Of a DNA stretch of 64,000 nucleotides, positions 33,530 to 46,293 are shown piece after piece. The stretch's first letter is position 1, and each line of letters begins with the position of its first letter. The DNA is taken from NCBI GenBank assembly GCA_027946365.1, contig JAPEUQ010000016.1, positions 310,001-374,000 of the forward strand, in the 5' to 3' direction. The DNA comes from Kalmusia sp. IMI 367209. Lineage: Eukaryota > Ascomycota > Dothideomycetes > Pleosporales > Didymosphaeriaceae. The translations under genes were made by a program, and so were the position numbers. Below the pieces are notes generated by a model. That model searched no databases. It worked only from the letters and a program-made list of their open reading frames with translations, and was not told the DNA's origin.

Positions 33530-34910
33530 ATGGAGCCCAGTCACCAGCGTTTGTCAGATTCTCAGCGTTCCTTTCCCTCAGAGTCGCAGTTGATGCGCGA
33601 GGAGCCGTCGCAGGCGGACCCTTCGCGTTTGAAGCCCGGAGCTCAGTTGACCTTGATGCGATATCTGCAGGACCTACCTGACGCCGAAGCCCCCCATACG
33701 GACCCAGTGCCGCCTCGTTTTCACACGGGGCGGTTGCCCAACAGCAAGGCGGGCGACGGAAAGCCGCGTCTGCTGCTGATGGGCCAGCGAAGGTAGGCCA
33801 TATTGATCTTGTGCGTCATGTTACCTGGCTGATCCCGGTACGCACAGGAGTGGCAAGTCTTCGATATCTAGCGTAGTATTCCACAAGCTGCCGCCTAGCG
33901 AAACGCTGTATCTCGAGACTACAACTCGGATCAAGAAAGAGTCCATGCAGTGAGTCATCCCCGTCGCATTGTCTATACTTAGTTCTCATGCAGTCAGCTC
34001 GTTCATGGATTTCCAAGTATGGGACTTCCCCGGCCACCTGGACTATTTCGATCCGGCCTTCGATGTTGATAACATTTTCGAAGAGATTGGAGCGCTGATA
34101 TGGGTCATCGACGCCCAAGATGAGTACCTCGAGGCCATCATGCGCCTCAACACTACCATTCTCAACCTACAGCATTCCTACCCCAATATCAACGTGGAAG
34201 TCTTCGTGCACAAGGTCGATGGCCTCTCAGAAGACTACAAAGGTGACACATTCCGCGACATCATCCAGCGTGTTCAAGACGAGCTCTCGGACCACGGCTA
34301 CGAGAATGCACCAGTATCCTTCTACCAAACCAGCATCTACGACCACTCCATCTTCGAGGCCTTCTCTAAGGTGATCCAAAAGCTGATCCCGCAGCTGCCC
34401 ACCCTCGAAGCGCTCCTCAACAGCCTATGCAGCACATGCCACATTGAGAAAGCATACTTGTTCGACATTATGAGCAAGATTTACATTGCCACAGACACGA
34501 GCCCGACCGACATCGGAAGCTATGAGATATGCTCGGACTACATCGACGTTGTCATAGATGTTAGTGAAATCTATGGCTGGCCCCGCGGCGAGCAGAATGG
34601 CGACCCAGAAGGTCTCGCAGAGACAGGCAACAACGACGCCGAAAGCCTGATTACGATGGAGAGGAAGGGAAACAACTATCTCTATCTCCGGGAAATCAAC
34701 AAGTATGTCACCCCGTGCCCCGAAGAAGAGAAATGCCACTTATGCCAACAACCAAGGTACCTCGCCCTGATCTGTCTTATGGGCGACGATAGTCCGGCAG
34801 AAAAGAAAGCCGTCATTGACTACAACGTCGGCGTCTTCCAGGCAGCGCTCAAGCAGGTCTTTCCTCGAGCAGAAAGGGATGCTGTCGACGTCGACCCGCA
34901 TCCATCTTGA
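33530..34910 (+). CDS. GTR2: Rag-type GTPase Gtr2 (RagC/D homologue)
   Basis: 425 aa from exons 33530-33792, 33848-33949 and 33998-34910 (1278 bp, in frame). The gene product is half of the Gtr1-Gtr2 heterodimer that tethers and activates TORC1 on the vacuole in response to amino acids. The G1 loop is completed across intron 1 (LLLMGQRRSGKSS). The switch region reads FMDFQVWDFPGHLDYFDP, with the DFPG typical of Gtr2/RagC. Conserved downstream elements are WVIDAQDEYLEA and the HKVDGLSEDYKGD base-recognition loop. The C-terminal roadblock-like domain spans about residues 230-400. The N-terminal extension of about 75 residues is disordered and serine/proline-rich. Confidence 0.93.
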
Positions 34911-35546
34911 TGATCTACTCAACGTTCCGCCTAGAGAACCCAACATATTCATGTAGCTATTGCGCATTTTACGTCATGCATGGGCTGAGAAGTCAAGTTA
35001 TGGGTGGCTGTATCTATACAAGCAAGGACTCTATTAGTCAAATACGACGGAACAAAAGCGTACCTGTATAATAGACGGACATTATTGCAGTGTTTCAGAT
35101 TTCAGAAAAGGAATGCTCTTGGTTGCGGAGATAGAAGGTCTACTGTACGAGTATCATACATGCTCTGCGAGATTTTTGACTTTTAATCATGAAAATAAAC
35201 AGTACATGCGTTACTTGTCCCAGGCTGACCAGTGGACGTCGTACTAGTCAGCTGTTCACACCTCTAGGGCTTCGTATATAGCACGTGGAACCCTGACACA
35301 AGACGGCTAAGCTCGCGTTTACCATCCAATGAACACACGCTTATTCCGCGGAACCAGTAATCTCCCAAAACATGGACCCGCAGCTTTCACCCAGCAGGCG
35401 CCGCGGTCCGCTAATACCTGTCGTCGATCCGGCATATAGGCCACCATGTCCAATTCGATTGCACAATAAACTTCTCTGTACCACGTTCCTACAACTGTAC
35501 GATTTACCCCCTAGAACGACCGGCATCACTTGAGCCTACATACGCA
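34911..35546. other. Intergenic
   Basis: 636 bp between two co-directional genes; no frames above about 60 codons. It is presumably the Gtr2 3' end and the promoter of the cytochrome b5-like gene. Confidence 0.5.
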
Positions 35547-36431
35547 ATGGCAGCCCGCTACCGGGGCCCCGCGGATACGAAAGACGATACGCACGAGCCT
35601 GCGGAACCTATCAAGAAAGTGGCAGACACGACCACATCCTCAGGATTTTCTATCCTAGATGCCTTGCGCGTCGCAGGCGGGATCCTGCTCTTCAGCAGCG
35701 CGCTCTCGTACCTGACCACCAGCGGCACGAGCCTCACATGGGGCTACAACCCATGGTGGACCCGGGCGCAAGAATGGAAGAACATCTTCGTATGCTGCGT
35801 CCCCTTCTCTCCCTCTCCTCCCCTTGCCCTCGTACCCAACTGACACGGCCTCCCCACAGAACGGCCCCGTCTCCCTCACCGACGAAGAACTAAAAGCCTA
35901 CGACGGCACCGACCCCGCTAAGCCCATCTACCTCGCGCTCAACGGCACCATCTACGACGTGTCCATCTCGCCGGCGACCTACGGCCCCGGCGGCAGCTAC
36001 CACTTCTTCGCGGGGCGCGACGCCGCGCGGGCCTTCCTCACGGGGTGCTTCCAGGAGGACGCGACGCCGGACCTGCGCGGCGTCGAGACCATGTACCTGC
36101 CGCTCGAGCCGTGGGAGAAGCCGCCGGCGGCCGACGCCTCGGACGAGGAGAAGGCGCAGCACGCGGAGCTGGAGCGGCGCGCGCGGAAGAAGAGGGCTGC
36201 GATGAGCAAGGGCGATCTGAAGAATCGGGGCGCGCAGGAGCTGAGGGCTGCGAGGAAGAGCGCTAGGGATGGGCTGGAGCACTGGCATGTGCTTTTTAAG
36301 GGGGACAAGGGCAAGGCGTATAGGAAGGTGGGGAGGTGCGGAGGGAGGAGGGGTGGTTGCAGAAGTTGCCCAAGAAGACGTTGTGTGAGCAGGCGCAGAA
36401 GAGTAGGCCGGTGAGGAAGTATGAGGGTTGA
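35547..36431 (+). CDS. Cytochrome b5-like heme/steroid-binding protein (MAPR/Dap1 type), C-terminal frame break
   Basis: Exons 35547-35789 and 35860-36431; intron GTATGC to CCACAG. Residues about 38-60 form a membrane anchor (ALRVAGGILLFSSALSYL). The heme-binding fold follows: VSLTDEELKAYDG, PIYLALNGTIYDVS, then YHFFAGRDAARAFLTGCF, characteristic of membrane-associated progesterone-receptor proteins such as Dap1, which support cytochrome P450 enzymes. In the given sequence the frame ends at 36414 with an Arg/Cys-rich tail. Adding one base beside the GGGG run (36330-36333) restores a lysine-rich end, WLQKLPKKTLCEQA, and stops at 36431. That tail looks far more natural, so I favour a one-base deletion error. 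A helical charged region (residues about 180-230) precedes it. Confidence 0.85.
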
Positions 36432-37053
36432 GGGAGGCTAGAGGTGAACGTGTAGGCAAAATGCTGTGACATTTGGAGCGTATATGTTGCGTAGCGCTGT
36501 GATACTGTGATACTAGATGGACAAAAGTTATGACCAAAAAAGTAGGGTCCACATGTGCCCTTAGTTACTAAAGACATATTCCTTACGTGAACCGCGACCA
36601 CTGCAAGCATACATGTACAGTCGCATCGATGTCAGAGCTGGCTACGATGATGCACAGCAATCGCAATTTTCGATACATGTTCAGACCATGTAGCCGAGGT
36701 GCCGACACCCTTCGGCGGCCACTTCGACGACAGTTATGAATCACTAATCAAGACGAAAGGAAGAGCAAGAGCAGCAAAATGTGGTTTCAGATCTTTTTTC
36801 ATTCAATGCGTAATCGACTTCGTTCCATCAGCGGAACCCAGATCTAAGCCGAGCCCGTCCTCTCAAATCATTCCCACGTGAGCATGCCCAAAGTAAGACC
36901 CTTCCCTCACGAAAGACGCCGACCGATAATGGGGTAAGAGGAATGTCGATGAAAAGTCGAATTGAAGACCCGAGTCTCACATCTGCCACCTTTGTCCGTG
37001 CGAGCCGCTTAGTCGCCGCCAACTGCTCGTGCTGTGTGATCGTTAGCCAGGCC
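36432..37053. other. Intergenic between convergent genes
   Basis: 622 bp between the cytochrome b5-like gene and the end of the eS25 gene. A minus-strand frame at 36828-37073 overlaps the last eS25 exon and could be an alternative C-terminus or noncoding. Nothing else is seen. Confidence 0.45.
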
Positions 37054-37633
37054 TCAGCAATCTCTAGTGCCACCTATATCCACTCCATAGGGGGGGGGGG
37101 TTAAAGAAGGTCTGAGGGGCGCAGTGACGTACTGTAGATGCTCAACTTGGAGTGACCGACAACCTTCTTGATGGTGCCCTTCTCCTCGAGATCGGCTAGG
37201 GCTTTCCGGGCGAGCGAGCCGTTGATTTTGAGACGGTCGACAAGGGTGGCGACGGTGATGAGGCGGTATGATTGCACGTCCTTGTTGAGCTTGTCCGCGG
37301 TCTGCTTGTCGAGGACGACGGCATGTTGGGCCTTGTCCTTGACTGTTTGAATCGTTAGTGGAAAGTTCAAAATCCAATGTGCGGCGATGGGTTGCAGAGA
37401 GTGCGCGGCGATTCGAAATGGTGTGGTGTGTGGGCAAGCTCGCAGGAGGTGCGTATGAGGAATGCTGTGATGCCGTGCGTAGACGGTTGCTCGACGAGGG
37501 GTGCTATTCACGTACCCTTTCCCTTGGACCACTTCTTCTTTTGCTTCTTGCCGCCGGTCGCTGCAGGTGCCTAGAAAAGGTCAGTCTCGTTCTGCTACAG
37601 CCCGTTCTGCAAGACATCACGGCGACGTACCAT
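37054..37633 (-). CDS. RPS25: 40S ribosomal protein eS25
   Basis: 95 aa. Exon 1 contributes only the ATG (37633-37631); the others are 37570-37516, 37342-37133 and 37073-37054. The N-terminus is lysine-rich (GGKKQKKKWSKGK). The body is highly conserved: QTADKLNKDVQSYRLITVA, then TLVDRLKINGSLARKALADL and KKVVGHSKLSIY. The winged-helix fold sits in the head of the small subunit and in yeast is important for IRES-driven initiation. Introns are 60, 173 and 59 bp; the last contains an 11-base G run on the plus strand (37090-37100). The final exon (SGTRDC after SIY) is the least certain part; family members usually end near IYTRA. Confidence 0.9.
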
Positions 37634-39150
37634 GTTGACTGATGTGGTGGATGTGCTGAGACAGGTCTCCTACTGTCAGTCTAGAAAGTCAAAATGCAAG
37701 TGCGGAGGTGAATGGTCTTGGCACCGCATGCTGACTAACAAGCGAGTTACCTTGCACGTGATGGCGCGCAAGTTGCTCAGCGCTATCAAAGCTCTCAACC
37801 AAGGAATTTTAGCATGGAAAACAAACGCGTGTGTTGCTTCATCCCACGATGCATTATCCGATCTTCTCGAGAACGAGTATCGCCCACGTGCGCGTCGCCG
37901 GCGAACGGAGATATCGTGCGTCCGCACTTCAACCTCGGCGCCATCACATCTCCCAATTGCGCTAATATCAGCCCACGTTCACAGTCCCAGCGGCCATGAG
38001 GTCAGATCTCCGAGCTCTGCCCATCAATAAATCCTAGCTTCACTTCTAGTGCCACCTTCTGACCGCCTGCCAACATCCTCGCCCCAACAGGAAGGCGGCG
38101 GCCCATTTCCTATATTTTGATGTGGGACAGTGTGCGGATCTTTGTGGAACGTGGTTGATAAATGGCCGGCTTAATGATTGTCTAGCGAGGATGCTTCCAA
38201 GGCACCGTTTATAAGTCGAAGAAAACCAAGTGTCGCGATAGCCGAAGAATTAACACTCCGGCGATGCTTGTGAGAATAGTGGAATGCAGCGAATATTGGT
38301 TCTGTGAGGTGTGTAGGTGCCCTGCGGCGTGGTTGGTCGACGAGGGCGGCACAGCGCTCAGAAGGCAAGCGCGCGATAAGGCTACCGTGTCGCCCTGAAA
38401 TCCAAGGCTCGGCGAGCTCCTCGTCTCGCCTTGCCTCCGATACCAGTGAATGGCGCACATGCACATACATCACACGTCGATCTTGATACGCAGTGGAAGA
38501 AGCATTGCATGCAGAGCGAGGAAGCCGCCATCGACCAATCTTTTCCAATTACACTCGACTAAATAGTAACAGACGGTGTCCCATATCAAAACAAGATTCT
38601 ACCTGGCACACGCCTACGCCCTGCAGCCCAGTAAACTTCGCTTTGCTTCCTCCACTCTCTTCCGAGACAGAGGTAGAAATAAGCCAGGATAAAGGAGACA
38701 CAGAAATGAAGGAAGCCACGCCACGCTACGCCGAAAGAGGAAAGAAACAGATGGAACAGATGGATGGGAGAGACGGGAAGGATCCTAGAGCCAATTCGAC
38801 AGGTGTTGCTAAAGGAACAACACAGACAGAGAGACAGACGATACAAGGGCAAGGAAAAGTAGAAGCTTCAGCTAGAAAGCTAGAAAAGATCTTCCCTCCG
38901 AGCTTAGTCCTTTTGTGTTCCATGCCAAATGCATCTTCTACGCGTGCTAGCGACCCTCTGCAAGCACGGCGTAGCCTTCTCTATCTGAGTGCAAATGCTC
39001 GCTAAGACAGAAGAGAGACAAGGCCGTCGTAACCAGAAAATGGGACTGAGCTAACGGTCAACTCGTAAATGCTGTTTGCTCCAATTCCTAACTGTTGAGA
39101 TGGAAAATGATTCGCCAAGACGCCATGTCCAAATGATGGATGCATAATCG
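37634..39150. other. Intergenic, no gene supported
   Basis: 1.5 kb. The plus-strand frame 38493-39005 (170 codons) is hydrophilic with no domain and no splice context, and I reject it. The left end is the eS25 promoter and the right end the BNI4-like 3' region. Confidence 0.5.
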
Positions 39151-41535
39151 TTAAAAGAAATGGGTGTGGGGCTTGGAGAGCTCGTGAACTTCCATTTCCT
39201 GAACAGACTGTTAGCGGGCAAAAGGGCCAAAAAGCTAATGACGTACCATTTTGAAAGAATTGAGCTCCTCTTTGATTTGCTGCGCAAGCATGGGCGTAAG
39301 CCTGTTGCAAGTCGCTATATCTCCGCGACGATCATAGTCAGAAGCAGACCAGGCATCGTAGAACTGAATGCGAGGACTGAACGAGATGTTGCCTCGCGAT
39401 CCACTCGGTGTGTTTGGCAAGCTCCTGGTGCTAGGATTCGCCAGGCGTGGTGGCCTGGTGAAATAATCGCTCTTCTCGTTTACGGGGGTGCTTGGGGCGC
39501 TGGATTTGGGGGAGTCGTGTAGGCGTGCATCTGCAGGGCGAGTAACGGGAGAACCAGTCTCAGAATTGGTATCCGTGCCTAGTAGTGGGTCAGTCGTGTT
39601 TTTGTATCCAGATACGAATTACTCACGCTTGAGAATGCCCTTCTTCATGGAAGAAAGTACTTCAGCACGCTCTCGGTCCCCACCAATGATGCTCTTACGA
39701 GACAGAGACTCGTTCGACGGAGTACCCATGCTGTTGGTGTCGGTGCTTCGGCCCGCGTCGATCGAGTTACGCTCCAGTCGAGGGTAACCTGTCCCACCAC
39801 CAGTCTGGTCATGCGGGTTCGCATTCACATTCACTTTCTGGCGCTCTGCCTCAACAGTGACAAGAGAAACCTGACCAATGCTGGGCTGCGTGATAGGCCC
39901 ATCAGCCGCGGGAACCCCGATGACTGATTTGGGTCTGAAGAGGCCCTTGATCGAACGTCCGCCCTTCTTCATGCCATGCCCCATTTTCCTGAGCATGATC
40001 GAAGCAGACGATGCTGTCGAGGATATCGACAAGTTATCTGTGGACCCTGTGAATCCACCCTGCCCATTATAGATGCTCGCACCAATACCAGCTGCCTCTT
40101 GTTTTGCCACAATGGCTGCTTGCTCTGCATCCTCATCGCTCTGCATTCTATCCTTCCTTAGCCTCGCTCGTTCAGCACTCAAGTTATTCTCGGCCGATGC
40201 TCGACGAAGCTCAGCAGCGCTGCCGAACGAGAACGCTCGGCGCAATCGAGACTTCATTCCCTTGGCGCCTTCCTTATCATTGAGAGCCGTGAGCTGCTTC
40301 ACAGCCGGGCTTACGCTCGAGGGCTCGGGTAGTCTCTGTGGCGTGCTCGCTGGTTCCGAAGGAGAGATTGGTTGGGAGAGGGGAGAGGGAGCAATGCGTC
40401 GATTCGGCTCTGGTGCTTTGGAAGCAGACACAGAAGCCGTACCCACGACGTTGCGACTGGGTACAGACTCATGACGGGACTATGACAATTAATACTATCG
40501 AAACGAGTGGTGAAGCTTTGCACTTACGGAGGGCCTGTTAGATGCGTGCGAGGACGTAGTGCTGCCCGAGCTCCCTTGTCTCTCATGGCTCTGGCTTGAG
40601 CCTGGCCTCCTGTCATGACGACTCGAGCTAGAAGCAGGACGTGAATCTTGAGTCGATCGCTTCGATGCAGTGACGGGTGCTGTGACCGTCGCAGAGAGAG
40701 GCGCAGTACTGGCTGCCATTGCAGTAGCATCGAGGCCGCTCAGGCTGCGTCTCCTATAACGCTTGGCCTGGTCGATAGTGCCCCCTCTTGGCAGTTGCAT
40801 ATCGTCAACGCTGCTGGCGCGGTTGTGGCCCGGTCTCGCAGACGGTAATAGGTCCGTGGTATTCAATTGTAGACCATGGTTTGGTCGCGTAAGGGTTGGC
40901 GGGGTGGTTGCACCGACTAAAGGCGATTGTTGAGTAGGTGTTGGCGTGGAGGACGACACGGTACCGCTGTTCGAAGAGTCGGTTCTACTCGCCGCCCGAC
41001 GGTAACGGCCGGGTGAAGGCTTCACTGGAGCGTCTTGTATAGACAACGACAGATCGGGTACAGAAGTGGAAAGCGTTATCGAGCCAGGAAGACTGTCAAT
41101 GACCGACTTTCTGAAATCGCCATCGTCCCTAGCGGTGAACGACGGAGCTACAAGCGAGCGGTTCGACGAGCCCGACGTGGATACCGTCGAGTCCGAAGAC
41201 GAGGATGGATGTGTGGGGTGACCCAGACGGGTAGAATTCACAGCCTGGGTCTGCGGAGAAAGAGGCTGCTGGTGCGGTGCCGTGGCCGGTGACGACCGCG
41301 ACTCCTGGCGTAGCTGGGGCGTGCTGGAGAAGGCATACGGTGCTATCGGAGCAGAGGTTCCCCTGTATCCTGCTCCCGCTGCCTGAGCATTGTACTGCTG
41401 GCTTCGTGGCATTTGCGACGATCGTTGCTGTGTATGGTGGGGCTGTGTCGAAGGACTCTGGAAGGCATCGGAGGAAGAATGCAGCATCGTAATGGGGGTA
41501 GAGGTCTGAACGATGGGCGCGAGTACCTGAGCCAT
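39151..41535 (-). CDS. BNI4: BNI4-like protein (bud-neck/septum scaffold of protein phosphatase 1)
   Basis: 746 aa. Exons: 41535-40528, 40479-39627, 39578-39247, 39198-39151 (2241 bp, in frame); all three introns are 48 bp. Most of the protein is disordered and Ser/Thr/Pro-rich. Two conserved islands stand out. The first is a basic region (KSRLRRAFSFGSAAELRRAS; later LRKMGHGMKKGG and KGLFRPKS). The second is the C-terminus: SFSPRIQFYDAW, then YDRRGDIATCNRLTPMLAQQ, EELNSFKMEMEVHE and a THFF end. RIQF fits the RVxF docking motif for protein phosphatase 1, and this C-terminus matches what I recall of yeast Bni4, which with Glc7 targets chitin synthase III to the bud neck. Similar filamentous-fungal entries are also called cell-wall proline-rich proteins. 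Confidence 0.7.
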
Positions 41536-44500
41536 CGGATGCTCTCGCGGGACGGCTCTGGGTGGCTCGATGGTGGTCGACGGACGACGGACAGCCGTCG
41601 AGGGGTCAGTGCGTGGGCTACGGTGGTGCGAAGAGGGAGTCTGCAGGACGACGCGTTAGCAGGCAGCCATGACGGACGCGGCGCGCGTGGTGCTGTGATG
41701 GGAGCACCAACACGCACGATGTTGCTTGGTGAGGTAATTGTGGGCCGGGCTCAGGAGGAGGAGGAGAGGCGGGCGAGGGCGGTGTTGACGACGTACCCCT
41801 TTCGCTGGGCGGATGCGTCCGCGCCGAGGCAATTACACGGAGAGCACCTGGTGTACAAAGGAAAACCGCGGTGACTATTAAAACAGGTGGTAGAATGCAA
41901 TAAAGTCGTCGGAAGCGCTGGAGAGGCTGTCGTGAATCGACGGAGCTGGCAGCGTGTACCAAGCCTCCCACGCAGACAGTCAAGCCTGCATTGGGCGATG
42001 GGCGGGCGTCGTGGTCACCTGGAGAGTGCTGAAGGGCCGGCGAGGGGCTCACGGGGGCTCGCACAAGGGAAAGAATAGAGAGAGCGAGGGTGAGGCGGCG
42101 TCGGTGAAAGCGTGGTTTGAGGGCGCGAAGTAGGGGGAAGTCCAAACACAGCTAGGCTACGCGCACGGTGCGCTCGGCCCAAGAGCAGGTTGAACACTGG
42201 CTAGACACATGCAAGCCTCAGGTCGACAAGCTCCCACAAGCTCGACGACGCAGCGGCGGGCCTGCACATGTAATCGAGGGACGGCTCCACGCGCGGCCGC
42301 ACTGCAGCAAATGCGTTGGAGCGAAACACAGCAAAAAATGCCCTCTTCGCCTTTGACCTCCCTCTACATCAGACGATGGCGCTATCTGCCGCGTACGAGG
42401 CGACATTTTGCTCGACGCGGTAGCCAGGTCCATGACCGCCAGTCCGCGGCGGGCCCACGAGAGCCTATGAGGGCGCTCGCCGCGTCTGATATTAGGAAGC
42501 GCGAGCACTCCCCCGCTGCACCCCAATATCGCCAGCCTGCGCTGCGTGCAGAACAACATGATCCTGGCCGTCCTGGTGCATACCTGAGCCGTTTTCTCGC
42601 TGGTGCGCGCGATGCTGCCCAGCAACGGCCCACGGGGAGCCGCTTCGCCCTCTCTGGCCGTGCCCGTCGTCTGCGCTCATCCATTCCGACGAGAAGCGCT
42701 CAAAGCACCCAAGATTCCGGGTCGAACGCAGGCGTGCACCATCCCGCATTCCAGCATCGCAAACAAACGCCTTGAAAGGAAAAGTTGAAACGCAGAACGC
42801 AAATGTACGCTGGCCCTCTCCCCGGCGCCCCCCCTGCACCAGCAGATTTACGCGAGGGGCGAACGGCCGTTGATGGTCGCCATGGCCATGACGCACTTGG
42901 TCCCCCGGACGGATACGCAGCAATACGACCAGGCCCATCCAGCGATTGAAGGATGCCTATGGCCACCCACAGCTTTTTGCCCGCGAAGTGGGGCCCATGC
43001 GGCTGAGCGGTCTGCAGACGGCGAGGATTGGAATTGGGAAAGGTGCGACAGCATCGAGCGCGCAGAACAAAGCGTCGTCCTGCTGGTGGGGATGCGCTGG
43101 GATGTGCTGGGATGTGCTGGGATGCACTGGGATGGCGCGGCCATGGCGACGATAAGATGGAATGCTACACGCACACCGACATACCCCGCTGCGGTCCGAG
43201 AGCGGCACACAACCAGCGAGAGAGAGTGCGGTCTGCCATGCCATGCTATCCACCTCCTTCGGCTCTGCTAGCTGCGCAGGCGCAGACGCAAGAGCGGAAA
43301 CGGCGCCAGGTTGCGCTCCCACGGCCCAGCACTCTCTGCAGGTCCGCCATCTTTGATTGAAATCGCCAACCTGCCCTTGGCGGCAGCGAGATGCAGGCAG
43401 AGCTGCCAAGGCGTGGGGAAATGAACCGTGGACAGCGGCGACAAGGTGCAAAATGACAGCGTTTGAGATTGACCCGGCCGCCATCCATCTGCCCCCTCCC
43501 TGCCCCCTCCTCGACGACGACGCACGCGCTAGCAGACGGGAGTGGGACTGTCAGGAGCTTGCGACGGCTGGCTGTAATGATGGGATGGCATGATGGAGAG
43601 AAGCTGGACGATCGTCGGCGTCGCACCAGCAATTCCCAATGAGGTCCCGCTTTTCTGCAAGCGGGTCCCGGATGATGCGAGTGTTTGGACCGCCCGCCTC
43701 GTTAATTCCAGCCCGTCCGGCCAATCGGATGCTGCTGGGCGCGGGCGACGACGCAGATCCAACACTGCGGGGGCAGGAGCATCCGAGCCTCCTTCCAAGA
43801 ATGCAGCTGAGCAACCACGCCCATTCATACTATACTGCGGTCCGCCACGCCGCTGCTCACTCCCTCACCACCTCTCCATCGTCTTTGTGTCCCATCATCG
43901 CCGCCCGAGCCGTCCGCTAGGTCGCCCAAGTGTCACCAACCGCCCCCGTCACAGGCGCTTTCCCACGCACCAAAGTGGTGGAACACAGAGCGGAAGAACG
44001 CCCCGCAGCGCTGATCCAGCACGCTGGCTCCCTTCGCGACGCTCTACGAAGCTCCCGCAACTTCAGCCTCATTGTCCGCCGCTGCATGCAGAATGATTAT
44101 GTGCACGTTGACCCGAGCCCATCCGCATTCTCAGCAAATCACCAAGGGCCGCTATGGAGCATTCAAGCTCGTCTGAGCCTTCTGCACACCCACCTCCTTT
44201 GGAGCTACCACTAGCTTCGTCCAAGGCACCGGGGTATCCCAAGTCGAGCAGTGCGCCATCTCGGACAGATCCCGCGATCTTGCTCAGGGTCGCGCCGTTC
44301 TCCAGTCTACACACGCCGCTCGGTACTACAATAATTTACCTGAGTGTTGGAGACCTTATCGCTCACACATCGCTTACAGCGGCTTTCGCTTCCATGTTGA
44401 CAGAAAGCATACATGCCCTAGCGATGCTCACGCGCTGAAGAGCACTCATATATCTGAAAGCTAGCTGTGCTCTACGATACGCATTGGTTGACGTGTTCAC

Positions 44501-46293
44501 TGCCCTACGTCAATCGTACTCCTCTCAGCTGACTGACGTGGCCAAACTAATTTCTCACGACCACTCCGAATGGTGGTGCTCGTTGTTACGGAAGCATTCT
44601 ACATCAAATTGCCTGCGAAAGTAGACGGATGGGCTTGGGTCTCGGACGATTTTACGATTGCCTCGATCATGGGAGTCTCGAACCGGCATGCTCGCACGTT
44701 TTCAGTTCCAATTGTTTCAGGAGCTGGATCTGCGATTGTCTTCAGCACGGTCTTGCCACCACGCAAACAAAAATCTATGATGTTCCTGTCACTCAAGTAG
44801 AAACACGCAAAATAGAACGACTTGGAGCAAATGCATGATGGGAGCTGAGCTTGTGTTTCAGATCATTCATCGCGCCACGTAACGCAGATCTTGCAGCCAC
44901 CACACCGTCTCAATTCTAGACGAACCACCGTTCACCTTGGCAAGCTCTGCTGACCCGATTGGCAAGTCATGTTTTGAACAGCTGGATATCGGATTCAAGT
45001 TGACCCCTCGCACCAGACGTTTAGTACGAGCGACATCACCGACCAACTTGTGCTGCAACCCTCCGACGCTTGTGTGGCGCGTGTGCCTCCCAGCAAACGG
45101 ACTACTGCATATACGACTTCGGACATTATATTACGTTGCTGCAGATTGCTCCAATGACAATCGTTTCTCAGCGGAGGATTGCTTACCATTGGTTGTCTTT
45201 CCAAAAAAAAAAAGCGCTTGAATTCTGAACCTACCTCGCGTCCCTACCCACAGTGCCGTCTACCTCGGAGGGTCCAGCCACGCTTGTAGTCACCGGCTTG
45301 ACAAAGGCAGACAAAAGCAGGTGTGTGACCTTTTACCCATGTTTTAGTCTACTGCGCTACTATACATATGCACACGCAATCGGCACAAGTTTTTTCCCAA
45401 CAATCTACTAGGGTAACACTACAACAGAACCCACTGACGCCGGTGCATATCGACATAGACTGCACTCATGGTCAATAATGATTATCTTATTTTCTCGTCC
45501 AAGGGATGAATAGATCCATACAAGCAGGTTACAGTGGCGCCTTTCAGCGACTAAGTGGTTACCAGTGGCTGAGACACCTCCACAAAGTCCCCACATCGCC
45601 GCTCCCTTTGGCGCCCTTAAGCTCAACGGCTGCAAAGTAACCGGAAAGAAGTCTGATGCTGAATTCCCTTCCCCGAGCTTTCTGACGGGGCAAAACTTTT
45701 CTCCGCATCGAATACTCTTCTCCGGATCGCCGATTCAAAGGCCCGACGTCATCACTTGTCCCACGTTTCATCTTCTAGCGGGTGCAAATTGTTCTATGGG
45801 GTGCGCTCGTATCGGGTGGTACCATGCGTGCTGATCCTAATAAGGGTTGCGTGTTAACATCTTCAGCAGCACTATTCCACGACGAAATGAACCGTGGTCG
45901 GTCTAGAGTCTACGTCATATATGACACCATCAACATCAGTGTAGAAACGCTGGGTTTGTGAAGTGGTCGCTTAGATTGTGCCCTCATTGTAGTCCGAAAT
46001 TCCTAGATAGTGTATCAAAATGATCTTCGTGGCCTGCGTTTAATCGAACCTGCACGATTGGTCAAGTGCTTAAATCCCAGATCTATTAGTTACTTCTTCA
46101 CTCAATAACATCATCAATCCAGTCTAGGACAATCACATAATTTGAATTCATCTCTTCTATCATGATAAGGACCAAATTCAAAAGACATAGGATTGCTCCA
46201 ATTATCCGAACTCTTGTTGAAGTCAACATTTTTCAGCAGGATGACATTATACTTAGCCTCTCTGCACACCTTCTCTAACACGGTACAATCTCT
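41536..46293. other. Long gene-poor interval
   Basis: 4.8 kb. The left 2.5 kb is GC-rich and carries many overlapping frames up to about 190 codons on both strands (for example 41618-42145 minus, 42209-42775 plus). None has a domain, a consistent codon bias or introns. Bases 43081-43135 are a 10-bp tandem repeat. The right 1.8 kb is more AT-rich with only short frames. It may contain long leaders or noncoding RNA, but nothing in the sequence proves that. Confidence 0.5.
43081..43135. repeat. 10-bp tandem repeat (GATGYGCTGG), about 4-5 copies
   Basis: Four consecutive units occupy 43091-43130: GATGCGCTGG, GATGTGCTGG twice, GATGCACTGG. Partial units lie on both sides. No coding frame is supported here; it is a minisatellite in the gene-poor interval. 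Confidence 0.9.

Noticed and set aside
38493..39005. Plus-strand frame of 170 codons
   Set aside because: No recognisable features and no homology-like motifs; lies between two well-supported genes.
41618..42775. Frames of 175-188 codons on both strands
   Set aside because: Mutually overlapping in GC-rich DNA without coding signals; could be leader sequence of the BNI4-like gene.
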